Shown: positions 9,323 to 16,925 of the stretch, one piece after another
Numbering within the stretch: position 1 is the stretch's first letter
Layout: each line of letters begins with the position of its first letter
Origin: Oscillospiraceae bacterium
GTDB taxonomy: Bacteria > Bacillota > Clostridia > Oscillospirales > Ruminococcaceae
Direction: 5' to 3'
Length of the DNA: 40,954 nucleotides
NCBI GenBank assembly: GCA_017468865.1
Contig: JAFUHM010000013.1
Span: 1-40,954, forward strand
Notes under the pieces: model-generated
The model's database searches: none
Told to the model about the DNA's origin: nothing
Seen by the model: the letters and a program-made list of their open reading frames with translations, nothing else
Made by a program: the position numbers and the translations under genes

Positions 9323-9351
9323 ATTATATCATATTCCGGAGACAAATGCAA
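9323..9351 (-). promoter_or_regulatory. Promoter of the EpsG-like gene
   Basis: On the minus strand, TTGCAT (9351-9346) and TATAAT (9328-9323) are 17 bases apart. A 5' leader of about 35 bases leads to the ATG at 9280. Confidence 0.7.
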
Positions 9352-9400
9352 TAGATAAGTCTGATTTTTATAAAACGGAGCAATGTATTTAATATCAAGT

Positions 9401-9420
9401 CGGGTGCAGGCACCGCCTGC
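9401..9420 (-). repeat. Extragenic hairpin repeat, copy A
   Basis: Read on the minus strand this is GCAGGC-GGT-GCCTGC followed by ACCCG: a perfect 6-bp hairpin with a 3-base loop. Related copies lie at 27680-27699 and 31740-31759. It sits between the divergent EpsG-like and mgtE promoters. Confidence 0.65.
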
Positions 9421-9446
9421 GGTCAATAAAAAATTTCTCTCACATC

Positions 9447-9475
9447 TTGAAATTTACTGTTATATGTGTTATAAT
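9447..9475 (+). promoter_or_regulatory. Promoter of the mgtE operon
   Basis: TTGAAA (9447-9452) and TATAAT (9470-9475) are 17 bases apart. Transcription should begin near 9482, giving an unusually long leader of about 257 bases before mgtE. Confidence 0.75.
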
Positions 9476-9481
9476 TAAGAC

Positions 9482-9738
9482 AGCGATGTTTCCCGCCCGA
9501 GCGTAGGCGGGTCTCATCATGCTGCTTTCATGAAAGCAGCGCCGCTATGTGCTGCGGGGAGCGGCTCCGCAGAGAAACAGTCCATTTAAAGGAGTTGAGG
9601 AAATGTCATCTGGCGAAAGTACGGGTCAAAAGGGCGATGTCCGATTGTGCGGTGCATTCCTCACTGCCTTTCTGATCCTTTCCGCATAAGGTAAGGTTTG
9701 CCCTTTTGTCCTCCATATCAGATCGGGAGGAAAGGGAA
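9482..9738 (+). promoter_or_regulatory. Long structured mgtE leader: candidate translational attenuator
   Basis: Three hairpins open the leader: CCCGCC/GGCGGG (9492-9511), the 20-base palindrome at 9521-9540, and CTGCGG/CCGCAG (9552-9572). A small ORF follows (9603-9689). TCCTCC (9709-9714) can pair with GGAGGA (9726-9731), which is the mgtE ribosome site. Within the small ORF, 9624-9635 can pair with 9700-9711 (11 of 12 bases), overlapping the anti-Shine-Dalgarno sequence, so the two structures exclude each other. I do not see the conserved blocks of the M-box (ykoK) riboswitch. The pairing is read from sequence; regulation, perhaps by Mg2+ or ribosome position, is inferred. Confidence 0.6.
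9603..9689 (+). CDS. 28-codon leader peptide upstream of mgtE
   Basis: The ATG at 9603 follows an AAAGGAGTTGAGGAA ribosome site and opens 28 codons ending in TAA at 9687-9689. The peptide starts MSSGESTGQK and ends in a hydrophobic LTAFLILSA tail. Codons 8-11 (Gly-Gln-Lys-Gly, 9624-9635) are the segment complementary to 9700-9711 just before mgtE. That placement suggests its translation controls the downstream mRNA fold, in the manner of MgtL-type leader peptides, although there is no proline-rich or acidic run like that of MgtL. It lies 49 bases before the mgtE start. Confidence 0.6.
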   Translation: MSSGESTGQKGDVRLCGAFLTAFLILSA

Positions 9739-11154
9739 ATGGAAGAAGAGATACTCACCACCGATACCGCAGAACGCCCCGATTACGAGGGGGAGATAAT
9801 CGGTATCATCACGGGGGATCTTGCCCCCAAGAAAGTACAGCAGCGGCTCGAGGACTATCACGGCAACGATATAGCCTCTGTCCTTGAGAAACTTGACACA
9901 AGGAGCCGCAGGAAGTTATTCCGGATATGCAAGGCGGCAATGGTCGCCGAAATACTTGAATACGTCGATGAGGATATGGCGGCGGTCTATATCGGGGAAA
10001 TGGATATAGCGAAGATAGCAGCCGTCATGGGGGAGCTTGAAACGGATACAGCCGCACTGCTGCTGCGTTCGGTGGAAAGGGAGAAGCGCACCCTCATAAT
10101 CGACGCACTCAAACCCGACATCAGGGATGAGATAAAGCTCGTCGCATCATTTGATGAGGACGAGATAGGCAGCCGTCTTACCACCAATTTCATAAATATC
10201 ACGGACGATCTTTCCGTCAAGCAGGCGATGAGCGAGCTTATCCGCCAGGCAAAGGAGAATGACAATATCTCCACCCTCTTTGTCAGCGATGAGGAGGGGG
10301 AGTACTGCGGAGCGATAGATCTCAAGGACCTTATCACCGCACGGAGCGGAGATGATCTGCGGAGCCTGATCGTGACGTCATTCCCGTATCTTTATGCAAA
10401 TGAGACCATAGACGACTGTATAGAGAAGCTCAAGGACTATTCCGAGGATTCCATACCTGTACTGGACAACTCCAACAGGCTCATAGGCGTCATCACATCC
10501 CAGAGCGTCATCGAAGTTGTGGATGATGAGATGGGCGAGGACTACGCCATGTTTGCGGGTCTGACCGCAGAGGAAGACCTGAGAGAGCCGCTTCTGATGA
10601 GCATGAAGAAAAGGCTCCCGTGGCTCCTTATACTCCTGTGTCTGGGATCGCTGGTGTCAGGCGTGGTAGGCGCATTTGAACACGTCATCTCACGGCTCAC
10701 CCTGATAATGGCGTTCCAGTCACTTATCCTTGACATGGCAGGTAATGTGGGCACCCAGTCCCTTGCGGTCACCATAAGGGTGCTGACCGATGAGAACCTG
10801 ACAGGCGGGCAGAAGGCGCACCTTGTATTCAAGGAGTCCCGTGTAGGTCTGTGCAACGGTCTTCTGCTTGGAGCGGTCTCCTGTATCATAACGGGGATAT
10901 ATATAGTCGTTTTCAAGCATCAGGACATATACTTTTCCTTTGCCGTATCCGGATGTATAGGACTGTCGATGCTGATAGCTATGCTCATATCGAGCACCGT
11001 CGGCACGCTTGTCCCCCTGTTCTTCAAGAAGATAAAGGTGGATCCCGCAGTGGCATCGGGTCCCCTCATCACCACCATGAATGACCTTGTGGCAGTGGTC
11101 ACATACTACGGCATGAGCTGGCTCCTGCTGCTCAATGTACTTCATCTGGCATAG
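9739..11154 (+). CDS. mgtE: Magnesium transporter MgtE, first tandem copy
   Basis: A 471-residue Mg2+ channel/transporter of the plasma membrane. The order is an N-terminal superhelical MgtE_N domain (to about residue 130, including DIASVLEKLD), a pair of CBS domains (about 130-255, with YCGAIDLKDLI and LIGVITSQSVIEVVDDE), and five hydrophobic C-terminal segments. Those contain the conserved NVGTQSLAVTIR pore segment and a final PLITTMNDL motif. In studied MgtE proteins the N and CBS domains close the pore when Mg2+ is plentiful. The ATG at 9739 has GGGAGGA upstream; an in-frame TTG at 9706 would lie inside the proposed anti-Shine-Dalgarno region. It is followed 11 bases later by a second mgtE. 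Confidence 0.95.
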   Translation: MEEEILTTDTAERPDYEGEIIGIITGDLAPKKVQQRLEDYHGNDIASVLEKLDTRSRRKLFRICKAAMVAEILEYVDEDMAAVYIGEMDIAKIAAVMGELETDTAALLLRSVEREKRTLIIDALKPDIRDEIKLVASFDEDEIGSRLTTNFINITDDLSVKQAMSELIRQAKENDNISTLFVSDEEGEYCGAIDLKDLITARSGDDLRSLIVTSFPYLYANETIDDCIEKLKDYSEDSIPVLDNSNRLIGVITSQSVIEVVDDEMGEDYAMFAGLTAEEDLREPLLMSMKKRLPWLLILLCLGSLVSGVVGAFEHVISRLTLIMAFQSLILDMAGNVGTQSLAVTIRVLTDENLTGGQKAHLVFKESRVGLCNGLLLGAVSCIITGIYIVVFKHQDIYFSFAVSGCIGLSMLIAMLISSTVGTLVPLFFKKIKVDPAVASGPLITTMNDLVAVVTYYGMSWLLLLNVLHLA

Positions 11155-11165
11155 GAGGGTAGGGT

Positions 11166-12611
11166 ATGGAAGAAGATATTTTTGAAACGGACAGCCCTGC
11201 CAGAGAGGAGTCCGATGAACTGACAGAGCATCCCGATTACAAAAGTGAGATAATCGGGATAATCACGGGGAACGACTCCCCGAAGATAATGCAGCAGCGC
11301 CTTGAGGACTACCACGGCAATGATATAGCCAATGTGCTGGAAGACCTTGACACAAAGGACAGGCGCAAGCTGTTCCGCATATGCAGGGCGGCGATGGTCG
11401 CTGAGGTGTTCGAGTATGTCGAGGAAGATACGGCAGGCGAGTACCTCACCGAGATGGATCTGCAAAAGGCGGCAGCCGTCATGGGCGAGCTTGAAACAGA
11501 TACCGCAGCCGCACTCCTCCAGACCATCGAGCGCAGCCGCAGAGAGCTTATCATAGATGCGCTCCGTCCCGAGATAAGGGACGAGATAAAGCTGGTGGCA
11601 TCCTTTGACGAGGATGAGATAGGCAGCCGCCTGACCACCAATTTCATCGAGATAGGCAACGGCCTGACCATCAAGGAGGCCATGAAGGAGCTTGTGCGGC
11701 AGGCTGCAAAGAACGACAACATCACCACCCTCTTTATCAGCGATGAGGACGGGGAATACTGCGGAGCGATAGATCTGAAGGATCTGATAACCGCACGCAG
11801 CACGGACGACCTCAATGATCTTATCGTCACCTCGTTCCCTTATCTGTATGCGCATGAGACCATAGATGAATGTATCGAGAAGCTCAAAAGCTACTCCGAA
11901 GACCTGATACCCGTGCTTGACAACTCAAACAGGCTTATCGGCGTTATCACGGCGCAGAGCGTCATCGAAGTAGTGGATGACGAGATGGGCGAGGACTACG
12001 CAAAGTTCGCAGGTATCACCGCAGAGGAAGACCTCAACGAGGGGCTTTTCGAGAGTATGAAAAAGCGCCTGCCCTGGCTGCTGATACTTTTGGGCTTGGG
12101 TATGCTGGTATCCGCCGTGATAGGCATATTTGAGGGCATAATCGCCGAGCTTACCATCATCATGGCGTTCCAGTCGCTGATACTGGGTATGTCGGGTAAC
12201 GTAGGCACCCAGTCCCTTGCGGTCACTCTGCGGGTGCTTATGGATGAGAACCTCACCGCCAGGGACAAGCGTCACCTGGTATTCAAGGAAATGAGGGTAG
12301 GCCTTTCAAACGGCGTGCTTCTGGGGACTGCCAGCTTTATCTTCTTAGGTCTGTACATCATGATATTCAAGGACAAGGCACCAGAATTCTCATTTGCCGT
12401 GTCCTCATGTATAGGCATAGCCATGATAGTTGCGATGCTCATCTCCAGCACCGTAGGCACGCTTATCCCCCTCTTCTTCAAGAAGATAAAGATAGACCCT
12501 GCGGTGGCATCAGGCCCCCTTATCACCACCATCAACGACCTTGTTTCCGCAGTCACCTATTACAGCACCTGCTGGCTGCTGCTGATAAACATACTGCATC
12601 TGCAAGGGTGA
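11166..12611 (+). CDS. mgtE: Magnesium transporter MgtE, second tandem copy
   Basis: This 481-residue paralogue of the preceding gene has the same MgtE_N, double CBS and five-helix MgtE architecture. Long stretches are nearly identical to the first copy, for example the DEIKLVASFDEDEIGSR region, YCGAIDLKDLITARS and VASGPLITT. Differences cluster in the N-terminal 20 residues and in the first and third membrane segments, for example IFEGIIAELT against AFEHVISRLT. It has its own AGGAGGG ribosome site. No terminator separates the copies, so both should be governed by the leader upstream of the first, although only the first is directly subject to the proposed ribosome-site sequestration. A strong terminator follows. 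Confidence 0.95.
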   Translation: MEEDIFETDSPAREESDELTEHPDYKSEIIGIITGNDSPKIMQQRLEDYHGNDIANVLEDLDTKDRRKLFRICRAAMVAEVFEYVEEDTAGEYLTEMDLQKAAAVMGELETDTAAALLQTIERSRRELIIDALRPEIRDEIKLVASFDEDEIGSRLTTNFIEIGNGLTIKEAMKELVRQAAKNDNITTLFISDEDGEYCGAIDLKDLITARSTDDLNDLIVTSFPYLYAHETIDECIEKLKSYSEDLIPVLDNSNRLIGVITAQSVIEVVDDEMGEDYAKFAGITAEEDLNEGLFESMKKRLPWLLILLGLGMLVSAVIGIFEGIIAELTIIMAFQSLILGMSGNVGTQSLAVTLRVLMDENLTARDKRHLVFKEMRVGLSNGVLLGTASFIFLGLYIMIFKDKAPEFSFAVSSCIGIAMIVAMLISSTVGTLIPLFFKKIKIDPAVASGPLITTINDLVSAVTYYSTCWLLLINILHLQG

Positions 12612-12617
12612 AATGAC

Positions 12618-12649
12618 AAAGCTGCGTGAGAACAGTCACGCAGCTTTTT
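12618..12649 (+). terminator. Terminator of the mgtE operon
   Basis: A perfect 12-bp stem AAAGCTGCGTGA / TCACGCAGCTTT (12618-12629, 12636-12647) with a 6-base loop ends in a T run. The flanking A/T tracts could also serve the convergent PrsW-like gene. Confidence 0.9.
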
Positions 12650-12668
12650 GCATCCGCAAGTCAGTAAG

Positions 12669-13424
12669 TCAGTCCTCTGCGGCATCGTCGGGCATGGGGG
12701 CGGCATCATCGGGTATGTTGATGATGGGCACATTCATATCTTCACGCTTCTTTGCACGCTTTACAAAGGATATGAGGGCGATCACGAGCGCAATATCTGC
12801 TATGGCAAGGCTGACTGCGACTATTGCAAGATCTTCGCCCAGCTTCATGAACTCATCCGTCAGTGCGAAGTCATACATACCGTGCATCAGCCATGACAGA
12901 ACAAATCCTGTCCACTTCATCGGCCTGCTGTCCTTCTGTAAGCCTCTGCCGAAGAAGTATCCCGTAATGAAGCCATATCCCGCATGGGGCATACATATGC
13001 CCCTCACAAGTACCGTAGGCACATTTGCTCCTATCATATATATGACGCTTTCAAGCATACCGAAGCCTATTCCGACTATGACCGTGATGACGGTGACGTC
13101 CGTCACGGACAGGGGCTTGTCCGCAGTTTTCATCAGCTTCCTTGCCGTCGCAAACTTGACGATTTCCTCCGATAGTGCCAGCACGATGAAGGTGTACAGT
13201 CCCTGGAACAAAAGGGGAGAGAACTCCTCGACACGGGCAAGGCGCAGGAGGATGTTGAACAGCATGGAGAGAAGCACTATCGGGACAGTGGAGATAAAGC
13301 CCTTTACCAGAGCTTTCCCGAACAGCTTGTCATTTTCCTTCTCTTTCCCCCTCTTCCTCAGCCACAAAAACAGCAGCAGGAAAGGGATAAGGCTTGCGGC
13401 ACACGCAAGAATAAACACACCCAT
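12669..13424 (-). CDS. PrsW-like intramembrane metalloprotease
   Basis: The 251-residue membrane protein has about seven hydrophobic segments and the motifs that mark PrsW-type proteases: SEEIVKF (85-91, matching the EExxK motif), FGMLES, a histidine in MPHAGYGFITGYFFG, and HGMYDF. PrsW of Bacillus performs site-1 cleavage of an anti-sigma factor. Related families include CPBP proteases. No sigma or anti-sigma gene lies next to it, so its substrate is unknown. The cytoplasmic C-terminal tail is acidic and proline-containing. The gene has its own perfect promoter at 13457-13485 and converges on the mgtE operon. Confidence 0.75.
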   Translation of the reverse strand: MGVFILACAASLIPFLLLFLWLRKRGKEKENDKLFGKALVKGFISTVPIVLLSMLFNILLRLARVEEFSPLLFQGLYTFIVLALSEEIVKFATARKLMKTADKPLSVTDVTVITVIVGIGFGMLESVIYMIGANVPTVLVRGICMPHAGYGFITGYFFGRGLQKDSRPMKWTGFVLSWLMHGMYDFALTDEFMKLGEDLAIVAVSLAIADIALVIALISFVKRAKKREDMNVPIINIPDDAAPMPDDAAED

Positions 13425-13456
13425 ATGAAGCCTTCTCTCTTTTTCTGTTTGCCCTT

Positions 13457-13485
13457 ATTATACACCGTTTTTAACAGCTTGTCAA
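13457..13485 (-). promoter_or_regulatory. Promoter of the PrsW-like gene
   Basis: On the minus strand TTGACA (13485-13480), 17 bases, then TATAAT (13462-13457). The leader is about 25 bases. Confidence 0.75.
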
Positions 13486-13493
13486 TATGACAA

Positions 13494-13519
13494 AGGACAG
13501 ATGCTCTTGCATCTGTCCT
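13494..13519 (-). terminator. Terminator of the carboxyltransferase operon
   Basis: A perfect 11-bp stem AGGACAGATGC / GCATCTGTCCT with a 4-base loop lies just beyond the oxaloacetate decarboxylase-like stop codon. On the minus strand it is followed by TTTGTCATATT. Confidence 0.8.
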
Positions 13520-13529
13520 CATTTTCAGA

Positions 13530-14924
13530 TCACATGGAATGTATCCTGTTTGCGGCATCGCTGTTGGGGTCAATGCCGTATTTTTTGTTCCTGCGCTTTT
13601 CAAAGAACTTGGGTGCGATCTTGGGGAACATAGCGTAGGTGAGGACATCCTCCTCCTGCTCGGTCCACTCCGCACATTCCTCTCTGAGCTTGTCGAGCTC
13701 AGGTTCGAGAAGGTCAGCGGGACGGCATTCGATAGCCTGTTCGTCGCCGAGTATCTTCTTGCGGAATTCGGGGTCGATGGGAGTGGGAGTACGCCCGTAT
13801 CTGCCTGCGATAACATCCTTGAATTCCTTTGTGCAGGTCTTGTAGCGCTCGCCGTTGATGACGTTGAACACCGCCTGTGTGCCCACGATCTGGGACGAGG
13901 GAGTAACGAGAGGGATGTTGCCCGCATCAGCACGCACTCTGGGCACCTCACGGAGAACTTCTTCAAACTTGTCCTCCTTGCCCGCCTGCTTGAGCTGGGA
14001 GAGGAGGTTGGAGAGCATTCCGCCGGGCACCTGATAGATAAGTGCATTTGCATCGGTAACAAGGATCTTCGGGTCAAGCAGACCGTTGTCGATGTACTTC
14101 TGACGAAGCCCCATGAAGTAGGAGCGTATCTCCGTCAGCTTCACCAGGTCAAGTCCCGTGTCATATTCCGTACCCTTCAGGGCAGCCACCATAGACTCCG
14201 TGGGAGTGTGGGACGTGCCGTGAGCCAGGGGGGACATGGCGGTATCCACGATGTCCACGCCGTTCTCTATCGCCTTGAGCAGGCACATGGAAGCCAGACC
14301 CGAAGTGTAGTGGGTGTGTATCCCGACAGGGATGCTGATGTTGTCCTTGAGTGCCTTGGTAAGGCTTGCGGCACGGTAGGGAGTGAGCAGAGCCGCCATA
14401 TCCTTGATGCAGATGGAGTCAGCGCCCTCATTCTCGCACTGCTTTGCGTAATTGACGTAATACTCATCCGTGAACACATCGCCCAGAGTGAAGCTCATTG
14501 CTACCTGTGCATGAGCGCCTTCCTTCTTTGCGGCTGTGATGGCGGTATGCAGGTTGCGTATGTCGTTGAGTGCGTCAAAGATACGGATGATATCCATACC
14601 GTTTGCGACGGTCTTCTGTACGAAGTATTCCAGCACATCGTCCGCATAGTGGCGGTAGCCCAGCATATTCTGTCCCCTGAAGAGCATCTGCAGCTTGGTG
14701 TTGGGCATATTTTTGCGTATTATGCGGAGCCTTTCCCAGGGATCCTCATCGAGGAAGCGGATGCACGCGTCAAATGTAGCGCCGCCCCATACCTCGGCGG
14801 AATAGTAGCCTACCTTGTCAAGTTCCTGCATAATGGGTATCATCTCATCGATGCTCATCCTCGTCGCTATAAGTGACTGATGGGCATCTCTGAGGACAGT
14901 TTCGGTCACATTTATCTTCTTCAT
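13530..14924 (-). CDS. oadA: Oxaloacetate decarboxylase alpha / transcarboxylase 5S-type carboxyltransferase subunit
   Basis: This is a 464-residue TIM-barrel carboxyltransferase of the pyruvate carboxylase family. It begins NVTETVLRDAHQSL (the catalytic and metal-binding DAHQS segment) and contains FRGQNMLGYRHY and the metal-binding VGIHTHYTSG motif. The PGGMLSNL and RVRADAGNIPLVTPSSQIVGTQA segments are also family hallmarks. It moves CO2 between biotin and pyruvate/oxaloacetate. Many OadA proteins carry a C-terminal biotinyl domain; this one stops before it, matching the separate biotin carrier gene 11 bases upstream. No OadB or OadG membrane partner is nearby, so a 5S transcarboxylase or pyruvate carboxylase subunit B role is as likely as a sodium-pump decarboxylase. 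Confidence 0.9.
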   Translation of the reverse strand: MKKINVTETVLRDAHQSLIATRMSIDEMIPIMQELDKVGYYSAEVWGGATFDACIRFLDEDPWERLRIIRKNMPNTKLQMLFRGQNMLGYRHYADDVLEYFVQKTVANGMDIIRIFDALNDIRNLHTAITAAKKEGAHAQVAMSFTLGDVFTDEYYVNYAKQCENEGADSICIKDMAALLTPYRAASLTKALKDNISIPVGIHTHYTSGLASMCLLKAIENGVDIVDTAMSPLAHGTSHTPTESMVAALKGTEYDTGLDLVKLTEIRSYFMGLRQKYIDNGLLDPKILVTDANALIYQVPGGMLSNLLSQLKQAGKEDKFEEVLREVPRVRADAGNIPLVTPSSQIVGTQAVFNVINGERYKTCTKEFKDVIAGRYGRTPTPIDPEFRKKILGDEQAIECRPADLLEPELDKLREECAEWTEQEEDVLTYAMFPKIAPKFFEKRRNKKYGIDPNSDAANRIHSM

Positions 14925-14935
14925 CTTCAGACCCC

Positions 14936-15298
14936 TTAACCGATGGTGGCGATGACGTCATCCGAATTTACGCTGTCGCCCTTCTTCACATTGATGGAGG
15001 TTATCTTGCCCGATGCGTTCGCAACGATGTCATTCTCCATCTTCAGCGCCTCAAGGATGACGATGACCTGACCGCTGCTGACGGTATCGCCCACTTTTAC
15101 CTTCACGTCAAGGATATTTCCGGGCATGGGAGCCTTTACGGGAGTACCCGAAGCGGCAGCCCGAGGTGCGGCAGGAGCAGGAGCGGGAGCAGATGCAGCC
15201 GCAGGAGAGGACTGTACGGGTGCGGAGGGTGCAGAGCCTGTCTCCTCTACCTCTACATCATAGGTCTTGCCGTTTACAGTGATATTATATCTTTTCAT
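14936..15298 (-). CDS. Biotin carboxyl carrier protein (biotin/lipoyl domain)
   Basis: This 120-residue carrier has an N-terminal beta stretch (MKRYNITVNGKTYDVEVEE), a flexible Ala/Pro-rich linker (about 22-52) and a C-terminal biotinyl domain with PVKAPMPGNI and EALKMEND. Lys86 is the expected biotin attachment site. The usual EAMKM here has Leu for the first Met, a known tolerated change. It resembles the 1.3S subunit of transcarboxylase and GcdC/MmdC carriers. The ATG at 15298 is preferred over in-frame upstream codons because AGGTG lies just before it and carriers usually begin MKxY. It sits between the two carboxyltransferase genes and would shuttle CO2 between them. Confidence 0.93.
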   Translation of the reverse strand: MKRYNITVNGKTYDVEVEETGSAPSAPVQSSPAAASAPAPAPAAPRAAASGTPVKAPMPGNILDVKVKVGDTVSSGQVIVILEALKMENDIVANASGKITSINVKKGDSVNSDDVIATIG

Positions 15299-15312
15299 AT
15301 TACACCTCATGA

Positions 15313-16629
15313 TCAGCAAATAATGCTGTGTTTCTTGGGAAGTCGTCTGAGAAGTCTCTTGCCTGCCGCAAATTCAAGGGCTGAAGATACAGCGGCACGC
15401 ACGCCTGCGGGAACTGTTACCGTATCTGCCGCACCGTGCTGAGCGGCAGCCGCAGCCGAACCCTCGTTTTTAGCGTATTCCTCGGCGGAAGCCTTTCTCA
15501 CTGCGGCAGGATCGGATGCACCGATCAGGCGGTCATGATAAAGGAATTCTGCGGCGGTCATAGGCTCTATCGGAGTGATGACAGCCGTATCGAGGGCGAT
15601 GGTCATGTCGGAAGCGACGTTCTTCCCTGCAAAGGCGGTGAATACCGCACCTGTTGCCTTGCCCGTGATAAGTGTCACCTTGGGGCATACAGCCTCGGAA
15701 TAAGCTCCCGCAAGTCTGACGAGCATCCTTGCGCTGCATCCCTTGTTCTCGATGCCTGCGCAGTCCACGGCAGTGATGAGGGGAACGCCGTATGCGTCGC
15801 AGAGACGGACGAACCGTGCTATCTTCTGAAGATCGTGGGGAGCGAGCTTGTCAGAGGTCTTGTTCGTAGCGACAAATCCTGCGGCAGTGCCGTTTACCGT
15901 ACACAGAGCCGTGTATGAAGCCTTGCCGAAGGCGGCAGAGAGCTCAAATATGCTGCCCTCGTCCGCAACCGATGCACAAGCCTTTGCCGCATCGGAGAAG
16001 TCCGCAGACGCAGGCGCATCGTATTCATATTCGGGCAGGGGCGAAAGATCGTTCTGGGGCATGAGGGAAAGATAGCGGCGCACCTTGTCGAATACGTCGG
16101 CTGCATCCCCCGTCAGATGTACAGTCCCGCTTGCTGCGGCATCCTCTGCGGATGCAGGGTCAGCGCAGTCAAGGTACATCACGGCATCATTCGTCATGCA
16201 CACCAGATCGGCAGACGATGCTATGAGTGACATAGACCCTGAGCATATCCCTGTGATGACGGAAACGGTAGGCACTACGCCCGACATTGCCGTCAGCTTT
16301 TCGAGCATGAGGCTGTATGCGTTGAGAGACTCCACGCCGTCATCGACAAATGCGCCGTGGGAATCATAGATACCTACAACAGGTATGCCGTTGCGTGCGG
16401 CAAGGTCGAACACCTGCGCTATCTTAGCGGCATGAACGCTGTCAACAGCACCGCTCGAAACGCTGCTGTCCTGTGCGAATGCGTATACGGGAGTGCCGCC
16501 TGCATAGCCGTATGCCGTAATGACGGAGCGGCCGCCTTTGCCGGTGAATCCGGCAGACAGCTCGGTATATGCACTGTCGTCGAAGAGGAGGGAAAGAGCG
16601 GCATCCGCCGTGGGCTTATCATTTATCAT
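15313..16629 (-). CDS. Acyl-CoA carboxylase-type carboxyltransferase subunit, divergent
   Basis: The 438-residue protein is a double-crotonase-fold carboxyltransferase related to methylmalonyl-CoA decarboxylase alpha and transcarboxylase 12S. Recognisable segments include GTPVYAFAQDSSVSSGAVDSVHAAKI in the first half and IARFVRLCDAYGVPLITAVD plus AYSEAVCPKVTLITGKATGA in the second. It is shorter than the usual 510-520 residues because the N-terminal ERIELLLD region is reduced. The usual SGGARIQEG reads SHGAFVDDG, and GGAVYSPA is SGSMSLIA, so the acyl-CoA may differ or activity may be altered. The start at 16629 follows GGAGG with ideal spacing. It is the first gene of the operon, behind a consensus promoter, and ends only 14 bases before the carrier start. 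Confidence 0.82.
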   Translation of the reverse strand: MINDKPTADAALSLLFDDSAYTELSAGFTGKGGRSVITAYGYAGGTPVYAFAQDSSVSSGAVDSVHAAKIAQVFDLAARNGIPVVGIYDSHGAFVDDGVESLNAYSLMLEKLTAMSGVVPTVSVITGICSGSMSLIASSADLVCMTNDAVMYLDCADPASAEDAAASGTVHLTGDAADVFDKVRRYLSLMPQNDLSPLPEYEYDAPASADFSDAAKACASVADEGSIFELSAAFGKASYTALCTVNGTAAGFVATNKTSDKLAPHDLQKIARFVRLCDAYGVPLITAVDCAGIENKGCSARMLVRLAGAYSEAVCPKVTLITGKATGAVFTAFAGKNVASDMTIALDTAVITPIEPMTAAEFLYHDRLIGASDPAAVRKASAEEYAKNEGSAAAAAQHGAADTVTVPAGVRAAVSSALEFAAGKRLLRRLPKKHSIIC

Positions 16630-16670
16630 ATTTATCCTCCGTTTTTTGAATATAAAACACACCATCCTAT

Positions 16671-16699
16671 ATTATATAACAAAAATTTAGAAATTTCAA
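16671..16699 (-). promoter_or_regulatory. Promoter of the carboxyltransferase operon
   Basis: On the minus strand TTGAAA (16699-16694), 17 bases, then TATAAT (16676-16671). It is divergent from the tRNA-Ser promoter. Confidence 0.75.
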
Positions 16700-16748
16700 T
16701 AGGAAAACATGATTTTTTTGCCATATCCAAAAAAAAGTTCAAAACCCC

Positions 16749-16777
16749 TTGATTTTTTTCTCCGACTGTGTTATAAT
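16749..16777 (+). promoter_or_regulatory. Promoter of tRNA-Ser
   Basis: TTGATT (16749-16754) and TATAAT (16772-16777) with a 17-base spacer. The predicted start near 16784 is about 23 bases before the tRNA. Confidence 0.75.
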
Positions 16778-16806
16778 GTAGTTTGTGACATACGGCACAT
16801 CCATAC

Positions 16807-16895
16807 GGAGAGGTATCGAAGTGGTCATAACGGGGCTGACTCGAAATCAGTTTGCGGGCAACCGCACAGGGGTTCGAATCCCCTCCTCTCCGCCA
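16807..16895 (+). tRNA. tRNA-Ser (anticodon CGA), CCA encoded
   Basis: The acceptor strands GGAGAGG (16807-16813) and CCTCTCC (16885-16891) pair perfectly, with discriminator G and encoded CCA at 16893-16895. The anticodon arm GCTGA/TCAGT encloses CTCGAAA, giving anticodon CGA for UCG codons. A long variable arm (GCGGGCAACCGC) identifies the class II serine tRNA, and the T arm contains GGGGTTCGAATCCCC. Confidence 0.95.
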
Positions 16896-16925
16896 ACAGT
16901 TAATGCGGCATCCGCGGGGTGCATG

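Noticed and set aside
9482..9738. M-box (ykoK) magnesium riboswitch in the mgtE leader
   Set aside because: I could not find the conserved M-box blocks (such as the GTTAGGTGAGGCTCCT-like or GCCAATGGGTCAA-like segments). A covariance search would settle it.
12613..13428. Plus-strand open frame covering the PrsW-like gene
   Set aside because: It begins inside the mgtE terminator hairpin and is a serine-rich shadow of the minus-strand membrane protein gene.
13539..14876. A 445-codon open frame on the plus strand antisense to the oxaloacetate decarboxylase-like gene
   Set aside because: The opposite strand encodes a complete, motif-rich enzyme. The plus-strand product has no recognisable motifs and no ribosome site, and reflects codon bias of a GC-rich gene.
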